This document shows positions 6,868-11,756 of a stretch of DNA of 11,756 nt, in pieces (positions within the stretch are counted from its first letter, which is position 1; each line of letters begins with the position of its first letter). A program made the translations under genes and the position numbers. Source of the DNA: an uncultured Candidatus Saccharibacteria bacterium (GTDB lineage Bacteria; Patescibacteriota; Saccharimonadia; Saccharimonadales; Saccharimonadaceae); assembly GCA_938046115.1 (NCBI GenBank), contig CALIXX010000025.1:1-11756 (forward strand), written 5' to 3'. Below the pieces are notes generated by a model, which was not told where the DNA came from, did not search any database, and was given only the letters and a program-made list of their open reading frames with translations.

Positions 6868-7351
6868 ACTGATACTCAATACGATCAACAAGCTGTGCAT
6901 ATATGTCTGCAGGAACTCGTCTAACTTTTAAGTCTTGGTCCGGATTGCCACGTGCCGCAAGACGTGCTGATTGGTCTAGCCACCGTTCTATATCATGTCC
7001 AGGCTGAGGTCGTCCGCGATTTAACAAGAGAGGATACTGCATTGCTACATATGCACGACAAAGCTCATAGACTGCTCGATCACCATAAGGGGTAGCGGCA
7101 ATCTGATCCAACGGATATCCAATTTTTTCGCGTATATCGGACGACATGAATGAGAACACCTCATTGAATGCGACATGATCTTCTTTCCCTGTTTCTTCTC
7201 CAATGGTGTCAGCATAAAAAACAGCTATTGCCCGGCGAGGAAACTCTCGCACATCTGGGTTTTGCTCGTGTATCTCTTTCTGATCTTTGGCGAGGTCGTT
7301 GTTTGTTGGTTCTTGGTTAGTTGCCTCAAAGTTTCCGGGTGAAATTGTCAT
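6866..7351 (-). CDS. Hypothetical protein, 161 residues
   Basis: I do not recognise this protein with confidence. It is soluble-looking: an acidic, Asn/Gln/Glu-rich N-terminus (residues 1-36), then a mixed helical domain. The segment around RAYVAM (99-104), NRGRPQPGHD (111-120) and IERWLDQSARL (121-131) resembles the short DUF2934 pattern (RAY, then GRP, then a WL helix), but this is by eye and weak. The start is set by a clear AGGAG at 7359-7363, 7 bases before the ATG at 7351. The frame could begin at 7408, but that Met has no ribosome-binding site and the extra residues look like translated leader. It is the only gene here with a strong Shine-Dalgarno sequence and a long leader, and it is AT-richer than its neighbours. 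That it is a gene is likely. Confidence 0.75.
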   Translation of the reverse strand: MTISPGNFEATNQEPTNNDLAKDQKEIHEQNPDVREFPRRAIAVFYADTIGEETGKEDHVAFNEVFSFMSSDIREKIGYPLDQIAATPYGDRAVYELCRAYVAMQYPLLLNRGRPQPGHDIERWLDQSARLAARGNPDQDLKVRRVPADIYAQLVDRIEYQ

Positions 7352-7358
7352 AAAAACA

Positions 7359-7363
7359 CTCCT
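7359..7363 (-). promoter_or_regulatory. Strong Shine-Dalgarno sequence fixing the start at 7351
   Basis: AGGAG on the minus strand, 7 bases before the ATG at 7351. It is the only clear Shine-Dalgarno sequence at ideal spacing in the window and rules against the upstream Met at 7408. Confidence 0.8.
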
Positions 7364-7441
7364 GTTTATAAAACATAGAACAATTATTTTAAAGCTAGCG
7401 CGATGCAAGATTGTTATGAACTCTGCAAGCGAAAGCTAATA

Positions 7442-7470
7442 TATATATCAATATATGGAGGTGGAGTCAA
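7442..7470 (-). promoter_or_regulatory. Promoter of the 6866-7351 gene
   Basis: On the minus strand TTGACT (7465-7470), a 17-base spacer ending in TGA, then TATATA (7442-7447). Transcription from about 7435 gives a leader of about 85 bases, unlike the near-leaderless neighbours. It lies just past the terminator of the preceding minus-strand gene. Confidence 0.55.
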
Positions 7471-7496
7471 GCAGACAGCTATAGAAATTTTATAAA

Positions 7497-7529
7497 GAGA
7501 GCAGCTACTCAGAATGAGTAGCTGCTCTC
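7497..7529 (-). terminator. Intrinsic terminator of the 7548-7832 gene
   Basis: A perfect 14-bp stem (7497-7510 with 7516-7529; arms GAGAGCAGCTACTC and its complement) with a 5-base loop lies 18 bases past the stop codon. On the minus strand it is followed by TTTATAAAATTT, a broken T-run. No T-run follows on the plus strand. Confidence 0.8.
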
Positions 7530-7547
7530 GAGCTATGCTGTTTGCTG

Positions 7548-7832
7548 CTATCGATCTACTACGATCTTAAAGTAGTCGTGATTAAATGCGCCCTCCTCAT
7601 CTTCTTCTACAATGGCAACTAAGGTTTCAAGTGTTTTAATTTCTGTTTCTGACAGGTGCTTGTTTTGCTTAGATAAGTTAGAGGCAACGCAGAGACAAAT
7701 GTATTCTAACGAAATAGCCCACTCGCCGACCCTGGCGTATTCCCTTGCTTTTTTGGCTTGCGATTGAGACAAGTAAGGAGATTCGTCAATATAATTGTAA
7801 AGTGCTATCGTTTGTTTAACTTGTTCGCTCAT
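7548..7832 (-). CDS. Small helical protein, possibly MafI-like immunity protein
   Basis: This 94-residue, all-helical-looking, acidic protein has no signal peptide or membrane segment. The pattern AREYARVGEWAISLEYICLC (29-48), followed by LSETEIKTLETLVAIVEE (59-76), resembles the MafI-type immunity family, in which a helix with a GEW/GEP-(A)LE-xLC signature precedes an I/LSEEE helix. The match is by eye and weak. Immunity proteins normally lie next to the toxin they neutralise; no toxin gene is visible here, so it could be an orphan or something unrelated. Start: TGTTATAAT ends 7 bases before the ATG at 7832, predicting a leaderless mRNA. It stands alone between its own promoter and a strong terminator. 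The DNA is AT-richer than the flanking lepB and LCP genes. That it is a gene is likely; function is speculative. Confidence 0.75.
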   Translation of the reverse strand: MSEQVKQTIALYNYIDESPYLSQSQAKKAREYARVGEWAISLEYICLCVASNLSKQNKHLSETEIKTLETLVAIVEEDEEGAFNHDYFKIVVDR

Positions 7833-7839
7833 GGATATA

Positions 7840-7848
7840 ATTATAACA
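7840..7848 (-). promoter_or_regulatory. Extended -10 promoter of the 7548-7832 gene
   Basis: TGTTATAAT on the minus strand, ending 7 bases before the ATG at 7832. No good -35 element. A leaderless transcript is predicted. Confidence 0.6.
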
Positions 7849-8082
7849 TAAATCGTTAGTCTGTGTAGTGTATCGGTTACCTCCTCGGGTTATAAAGATA
7901 AGTGTAATTATTTTTTTAAGTAACATTCCAGCGGCTCTTATGGGGGCATGTTGCGATATAAAAATTATGAAAATATTGTTGAGGTTCGTGTTGTATCGTG
8001 ATGTCCGTATGCAAAATAGTGCTGCATTGTGCAAATATGTGCTTATACTCCATACGACCACAGTCTCTCGCGGCATTTTTGG

Positions 8083-8097
8083 CTTGCAAAGTGCAAG
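8083..8097. repeat. Inverted repeat CTTGCA-N3-TGCAAG upstream of the LCP gene
   Basis: A perfect 6-base inverted repeat with a 3-base centre, about 42 bases upstream of the LCP -10. The size and symmetry would suit a dimeric regulator, but it could be chance. Confidence 0.3.
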
Positions 8098-8138
8098 TTT
8101 GGGCGCGGTTTCGTATTTATTTTTTGGGGCAGATCCAG

Positions 8139-8144
8139 TATAGT
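8139..8144 (+). promoter_or_regulatory. -10 element of the LCP gene
   Basis: TATAGT ends 11 bases before the ATG at 8156. The -35 region at 17 bases reads TTTATT (weak), and there is no TG extension. A leader of about 5 bases is predicted. GAGAGAG just before the ATG is at most a weak ribosome-binding site. Confidence 0.45.
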
Positions 8145-8155
8145 AGAGAGAGTTT

Positions 8156-9898
8156 ATGGCGGGTCGCAATTCGATAGATGGTTTTCGGTCGCAAAGTAGC
8201 GGGACGGTGGATAGGCGCCCTCGCTCGCTTCGGCGTGCCGATGGCTCGATGCCGCGGATGGGCCGCTCGATGACGGGCACGGCTGGCTCTGGCCGCAGCC
8301 TGGCCACAGCAGAGCAGCCAAGGAATTATACACCGCGCCGCAGTGCGTCTATCAGCACCAACAACCCCAGCAGTAGCCTAACCGACTTCGACATCAATCC
8401 AAGCGACAATATATTTGCCGACCTCGAGCAGGGCAGTGGCAAGCGAGGCCGCAAAGGCCGCAAGAAGCCGCAATCGACGCGGCGCAAATGGATCAAACGC
8501 ATCATCATCGCTCTCGTCATCATTGGTGTGGGCTTCGGCGCCATGTTGCTGTGGCGGGCCTTTATGGCGAGCTCGCATATCTTTAAGGGTGATATCTTTG
8601 GCTTGATCCAGCAGAAGGAGCTCAAGGCAGATAGCAATGGCCGGAGTAATATTCTCTTGCTTGGTACATCGGAGGACGACCCAGGCCACGAGGGCTCGTA
8701 CCTGACTGACTCTATCATGATCTTGAGTATTAGCCAGAGCAAGAAGGATGCCTATATGATTAGCATCCCGCGCGACCTCTACGTCAAATATCACCGGTCG
8801 TGTAACTCAGGCAATGCAGGTAAGATTAATGAGTACTTCAACTGCGTTAATAGCGACTGGTCGAGCACTGAGGCAGAGGATGAGCGCCAAGCTGCTTCGC
8901 GCAAGTTCTTTGGTAATATCGTGGGGCTGGATTTGCAGTACAGTGTGCATGTGAACTACACCGTATTGCGCGACCTGGTCTCGGCACTGGGTGGCATCAA
9001 AGTAACAATTGAGAGCCGTGATCCTCGTGGCCAGATGGATGGTAACTTCGACTGGAAGTGTCGGGGTGGAAACCCTCGCGCGAACCATGCCACGATGGTT
9101 AAGAATTGCCCGCCGAATGGCCATTTCATCGACTATCCCAATGGGCCAGTTGATCTCGATGCTGAGCATGCGCTCTACTTAGCGCAGGCGCGCGGTGCCT
9201 CAGGTATATCGTATGGCTTCGAGCAGTCTAACTTCGATCGTGAGAAGAACCAACAAAAGGTGCTCGTAGCTATCAAAGAAAAGGCGACAAGTGCTGGTAC
9301 CCTGACGAACTTTGGTGCGGTGACGGGGATCATTGATGCACTGGGCAAGAACCTTCGTACCAACTTTGAGACAAGTGAGATCCGTACACTTATGTCGCTG
9401 GGGCAAAATATCAAGAGTGACGCTATCAAGAGTGTGAGCTTGCTCGGTACGCCTGTTGGCGACCTAGTGGTAGCACAGACAGTTAACGGTATTAGCTCGG
9501 TTATACCCGCAGCCGGCACATACGACTACAGCCAGATCCAAGCGTACATCAACAAGACACTCAATGCCACAGAGGTATCTAAAGAGTCGGCCCATGTCGT
9601 CGTCCTCAATGCATCAGGTGCATCAGGGGTAGCCAAGCGCGAGGCAGACAAGCTAGAGAAGCTTGGCATGGTCATTGACAGCATTGATAATGCTCCAAGC
9701 AGCGGCAGCGCAGGGAGTAACAAGATCTACCAAGTGGCTGGGAGAGCTAGCGCACCGCACACGAAGGCCAAGCTAGAGTCGATCTATCATGCTCAGGCTA
9801 CTACCGGCACACCACCGGTAGCTACTGGCAGTCACACGCAGTTTGTCGTCGTGGTTGGCCAGTCCACGACGGGTACTTCGTCGGCAATTAGTGATTAA
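8156..9898 (+). CDS. LytR-CpsA-Psr (LCP) family glycopolymer transferase
   Basis: LCP enzymes transfer lipid-linked glycopolymers onto peptidoglycan or surface proteins, outside the membrane. The 580 residues comprise a basic, Ser/Arg-rich cytoplasmic tail (1-112), one membrane segment (about 114-134) and an LCP domain (about 163-375). Its landmarks are SNILLLGTSEDD, LTDSIMIL with Asp185, SIPRDLYV (203-210) with Arg206-Asp207, KINEYF, LVSALGGIKV and FDREKNQQKVL (360-370). A C-terminal LytR_C domain (about 478-545, VVVLNASGASGVAKREADKL) and a short tail follow. Compared with my recollection of the family, the GxDxR motif is GTSED, the Arg before the TD pair is Leu, and the second Arg of RxxRQ is Asn365. 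Cys216/229 and Cys302/318 could form disulfides. The -10 sits 11 bases before this ATG. The family is sure; the acceptor and polymer are unknown. Confidence 0.93.
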   Translation: MAGRNSIDGFRSQSSGTVDRRPRSLRRADGSMPRMGRSMTGTAGSGRSLATAEQPRNYTPRRSASISTNNPSSSLTDFDINPSDNIFADLEQGSGKRGRKGRKKPQSTRRKWIKRIIIALVIIGVGFGAMLLWRAFMASSHIFKGDIFGLIQQKELKADSNGRSNILLLGTSEDDPGHEGSYLTDSIMILSISQSKKDAYMISIPRDLYVKYHRSCNSGNAGKINEYFNCVNSDWSSTEAEDERQAASRKFFGNIVGLDLQYSVHVNYTVLRDLVSALGGIKVTIESRDPRGQMDGNFDWKCRGGNPRANHATMVKNCPPNGHFIDYPNGPVDLDAEHALYLAQARGASGISYGFEQSNFDREKNQQKVLVAIKEKATSAGTLTNFGAVTGIIDALGKNLRTNFETSEIRTLMSLGQNIKSDAIKSVSLLGTPVGDLVVAQTVNGISSVIPAAGTYDYSQIQAYINKTLNATEVSKESAHVVVLNASGASGVAKREADKLEKLGMVIDSIDNAPSSGSAGSNKIYQVAGRASAPHTKAKLESIYHAQATTGTPPVATGSHTQFVVVVGQSTTGTSSAISD

Positions 9899-10215
9899 TG
9901 AGTGTAGCTTAATAAGCCGATAAGCTTTTGTGTTCGGCGTATAGTTACAAGGCTGTGCAGAGTAAGTATTAGCTCTTAACCTTCGAATCAGAGTAGATCA
10001 TTATAATAGCGCTTTCCTTTGTCGAGTAAGGTAGCGAGAAGAGGGTCATATTCTATCTGTTAAATTACAAAAACGGTGATTTGCCGATTGTATAGCATCA
10101 CTGCTATTGCCAAAATATGGTAGTGTTTGCACGGTTTTACATTACCCAGCCTTAGCTTTACCTACGACGAGTTGTGCGGTTAAACTGCGAGACACGAAGT
10201 ATCTCCATCAAGTAT
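9899..10215. other. Intergenic region between the convergent LCP and 10216-10605 genes
   Basis: No gene supported. GCCGA (9916-9920) / TCGGC (9934-9938) with a T-rich loop is at best a weak terminator for LCP. A perfect TATAAT occurs at 10002-10007, within the near-palindrome ATTATAAT, and points to no gene. A nested inverted repeat lies at 10070-10138. Confidence 0.4.
10070..10138 (-). repeat. Nested inverted repeat, possible terminator of the 10216-10605 gene
   Basis: The outer arms AAAACGGTG (10070-10078) and CACGGTTTT (10130-10138) pair with one mismatch. Inside is a perfect 6-bp hairpin ATAGCA-TCAC-TGCTAT (10092-10107). On the minus strand the outer stem ends in CACCGTTTTTG, so its T-run could end the transcript coming from 10216. 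The distance (about 75 bases past the stop) and the wide loop make this uncertain. Confidence 0.3.
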
Positions 10216-10605
10216 CTATCGCCCATGCCAAAACTGCTGCGTCTTCGTCCACTCAGGATCCTGGGTGGAGAGCTTTGCATCGCTGAGTTCGTCATAGCAG
10301 CGCATGATGCTGGTACGAAAGAGTGATTCCTGAACCTGGATTGATGAGTTCTTTATGATGCGATGTGGCAACCCGCGGCCAGCAAAGCACTGAGCGACTG
10401 CATCGAATAGCTTGCGATCGGTCACTTGCCGTACATTCAACACCTCTTTGTACGAACCTGATGGGAAGCGCAGCGGCATCTCGCTGCCAATATAGCCAGC
10501 CAATATAAAGGCAGTCACAGGTACAGTAATAACGAGGAGAGGTGCGAGGATGGCGGCAGCCACCCAGTGTTGCTTGGTGTTGCGAAAATGGAGTTTGCTT
10601 GTCAT
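10216..10605 (-). CDS. Single-pass membrane protein of unknown function, 129 residues
   Basis: I do not recognise this protein. A short polar N-terminus (1-13) is followed by one long hydrophobic segment (about 14-38, VAAAILAPLLVITVPVTAFI) and about 90 residues that should lie outside the cell. These contain Cys73 and Cys103, a possible disulfide pair, and a helical YDELSDAKL region. Start choice: a good promoter (TTGACT-18-TATACT, 10614-10643) lies just upstream of the ATG at 10605. The longer frame back to 10647 would begin upstream of that promoter's start site, so the 129-residue form is preferred. Its ATG overlaps the TGA of an upstream minus-strand frame (10602-10865) by the ATGA arrangement, probably by chance. 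The gene is divergent from the 10951 gene. That it is a gene is fairly likely; it may be restricted to close relatives. Confidence 0.72.
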   Translation of the reverse strand: MTSKLHFRNTKQHWVAAAILAPLLVITVPVTAFILAGYIGSEMPLRFPSGSYKEVLNVRQVTDRKLFDAVAQCFAGRGLPHRIIKNSSIQVQESLFRTSIMRCYDELSDAKLSTQDPEWTKTQQFWHGR

Positions 10606-10613
10606 ATATAATA

Positions 10614-10643
10614 AGTATAGAGCGTATAGTATGGTTGAGTCAA
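10614..10643 (-). promoter_or_regulatory. Promoter of the 10216-10605 gene
   Basis: On the minus strand TTGACT (10638-10643), an 18-base spacer and TATACT (10614-10619), ending 8 bases before the ATG at 10605. It predicts a leaderless or nearly leaderless mRNA and decides the start. Confidence 0.65.
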
Positions 10644-10933
10644 ACAAAGCAAATACTGCCTGAATTTCATAATTCTTCTCTCAGTATTTGTTTCACCTTC
10701 CTTCTGATAAATTGCAACAAGAGCTAGCGCTCCTTGGGTATCAACTCTCTTACACTTATATAAAAAGGCACATTTATTACAATCAATTTCACGTTCTACC
10801 AGAGGAAATGCGAGAGAAGCGGCGTGCGATCTTATGGTGAGACTCTGCAAACTGAGGCGTAGCAAAGCAACCTACGAAACCATCACAGCTAGCAGAATTA
10901 TCTCGCCCTAGGCTCTTATTTTTTCGCCCAAAA
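10644..10933. other. Divergent intergenic region with Cys-containing minus-strand frames
   Basis: No gene I would annotate with confidence. On the minus strand a frame from 10865 to 10602 includes REIDCNKCAFLYKCKR, and another frame, ending near 10789, includes CDGFVGCFA. Together they could be the frameshifted remains of a small Cys-rich protein, but the tail of the first frame is the promoter of the next gene. The rest is AT-rich with no RNA gene seen. Confidence 0.35.
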
Positions 10934-10942
10934 TGGTATAAT
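10934..10942 (+). promoter_or_regulatory. Extended -10 promoter of the 10951 gene
   Basis: TGGTATAAT ends 8 bases before the ATG at 10951. No good -35 element. A leaderless or nearly leaderless transcript is predicted. Confidence 0.65.
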
Positions 10943-10950
10943 AAAAGGCA

Positions 10951-11733
10951 ATGGATTTTTTGCATGGTACACATCGTCAGTCTCGGGTCAGTGAGGTCGT
11001 TTATGTGGCACTCAATCTTGGCCTCGCGACGCTGCTGTTTTTGATCGTCCTAGAGGTGCAGTCTCCTTGGCTGGCATTGGCACTGGTGATTGCCAGTAAG
11101 TGGCGCGCGCTCGCAGTGCGGCCACGCTTTTGGCTTGCCAATATTGTGGCGAATATGATTGACCTCACGGTGGGTATTAGTGTTGTGATGCTGATGTATG
11201 CTGCTAGTGGAGTGATCTGGCTGCAGGTTGTCTTGGCGGTGCTGCATGCGTTGTGGCTCGTAGTGCTCAAGCCACGATCAGATCGCCGCTCGGTGGCTAT
11301 TCAGGCGGGCGTTGGCGTTTTTCTTGGGGCGACTGCTCTTGCTATGAGTTCCTATCGGTGGGATGCCGCCCTAGTGGTACTGCCGCTATGGGTGCTGGGG
11401 TACTGTGCTGCGCGGCATGTTCTGGGTAGCTATGAAGAACCACTCACACGTACCTACGCGCTGATTACCGCAACGATCTTTGCAGAGCTTGGCTGGGTGA
11501 GCTATCACTGGATGTTTGCCTATACTATCTCTGGCTTGGGAGCGATCAAGCTTGCACAGTTGCCGCTCTTTTTGGTGCTCTTTGGCTTTGTGTGTGAGCG
11601 TGCCTATAATAGCTACTATCAGCATGGTGTGGTGCGCGGGGCAGATATTGTCTTGCCATCGACACTGGCGGTTGGGCTTGTGCTGACGCTTTTGCTGTTG
11701 TTTAACAGCCTGAGCGCCACTGGCCTTGCGTAG
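10951..11733 (+). CDS. Multi-pass membrane protein of unknown function, 260 residues
   Basis: I do not recognise a family. The protein is very hydrophobic, with about eight probable membrane segments. They begin near residues 16 (VVYVALNLGLATLLFL), 41, 63, 87, 118, 140, 170, 199 and 234, the exact number depending on how neighbouring stretches are split. Basic loops (KWRALAVRPRF, KPRSDRRS) suggest cytoplasmic turns after the second and fourth segments. Two Tyr/Trp-rich parts (WVSYHWMFAY and RAYNSYYQHG) lie in the C-terminal half. No catalytic motif, transporter signature or nucleotide-binding site is evident. The start at 10951 is fixed by the -10 element 8 bases upstream. It is divergent from the 10605 gene. 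That it is a real gene is likely from its length, hydrophobic pattern and promoter. Confidence 0.85.
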   Translation: MDFLHGTHRQSRVSEVVYVALNLGLATLLFLIVLEVQSPWLALALVIASKWRALAVRPRFWLANIVANMIDLTVGISVVMLMYAASGVIWLQVVLAVLHALWLVVLKPRSDRRSVAIQAGVGVFLGATALAMSSYRWDAALVVLPLWVLGYCAARHVLGSYEEPLTRTYALITATIFAELGWVSYHWMFAYTISGLGAIKLAQLPLFLVLFGFVCERAYNSYYQHGVVRGADIVLPSTLAVGLVLTLLLLFNSLSATGLA

Positions 11734-11756
11734 CCGAGGCAAGTGAGAAAAAGGGT

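Larger units (their letters stand above)
7833..8138. other. Divergent intergenic region between the small helical gene and the LCP gene
   Basis: It holds the leftward promoter at 7840-7848, an AT-rich middle, an inverted repeat at 8083-8097 and then the rightward LCP promoter. A 91-codon frame starting with GTG at 7868 ends inside the LCP promoter and looks non-coding. I see no RNA gene. Confidence 0.4.

Noticed and set aside
7352..7408. A longer form of the 6866-7351 protein starting at 7408
   Set aside because: The strong AGGAG is placed for the ATG at 7351; the extra residues would be translated from the leader.
7868..8143. A 91-codon plus-strand frame with hydrophobic stretches before the LCP gene
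   Set aside because: GTG start with no ribosome-binding site; it ends inside the LCP -10 element; AT-rich DNA explains the hydrophobic residues.
7816..8307. A 163-codon minus-strand frame overlapping the LCP start
   Set aside because: It covers both promoters of the divergent region and runs antisense to the LCP N-terminus; its Arg/Pro-rich start mirrors the basic LCP tail.
10686..10696. TGTTTCAC resembles the left half of the parS site
   Set aside because: The right half (GTGAAACA) is missing, so it is not a parS palindrome.

Overview
The window looks like a chromosomal segment from a Candidate Phyla Radiation bacterium, most likely Candidatus Saccharibacteria (TM7). This is inferred from the gene set, not from a marker gene: a Soj-type parA-parB pair, a VirD4/TraG-like conjugation-type ATPase, a compact LepB, a LytR-CpsA-Psr (LCP) protein with a long basic N-terminal tail, and several small membrane proteins I do not recognise. 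Genes are compact and mostly have their own promoters. Stop codons are TAG (7) or TAA (3), never TGA, and the standard code fits. I saw no rRNA, tRNA, insertion sequence, prophage or CRISPR array.

Layout. 1-376 (-): 5' part of a membrane protein running off the left edge. 474-821 (+): an S-adenosylmethionine-decarboxylase-like protein that lacks the self-cleavage serine. 948-3824 (+): membrane-anchored VirD4/TraG-type ATPase with a polybasic low-complexity tail. 3825-4114: parA upstream region with hairpins, a DnaA-box match and a promoter. 4115-5794 (+): parA and parB with no gap between them, closed by a strong hairpin terminator. 5848-6190: intergenic, AT-rich then GC-richer, with a promoter-like element but no convincing gene. 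6191-6796 (-): signal peptidase I. 6866-7351 (-) and 7548-7832 (-): two small cytosolic proteins in an AT-richer stretch, the second vaguely like MafI-type immunity proteins. 8156-9898 (+): LCP glycopolymer transferase. 9899-10215: intergenic with a nested inverted repeat. 10216-10605 (-): single-pass membrane protein. 10951-11733 (+): multi-pass membrane protein.

How the genes fit together. ParA and ParB partition the chromosome. LepB processes exported proteins. The LCP protein probably attaches a surface glycopolymer outside the membrane. The VirD4-like ATPase would move DNA or protein at the membrane, but none of its usual type IV secretion partners is in the window. The segment is therefore mostly cell-envelope and chromosome-maintenance genes, with a few unknowns.

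The most striking global signal is promoter placement. An extended -10 element (TG-N-TATAAT or close) sits only 5-14 bases before most start codons, so many of these mRNAs should be leaderless or nearly so. The one gene with a clear Shine-Dalgarno sequence (start 7351) has a leader of about 85 bases instead. The best candidate for new biology is the SpeD-like protein, which keeps the family fold signature but has lost the pyruvoyl-forming serine and the processing histidine.
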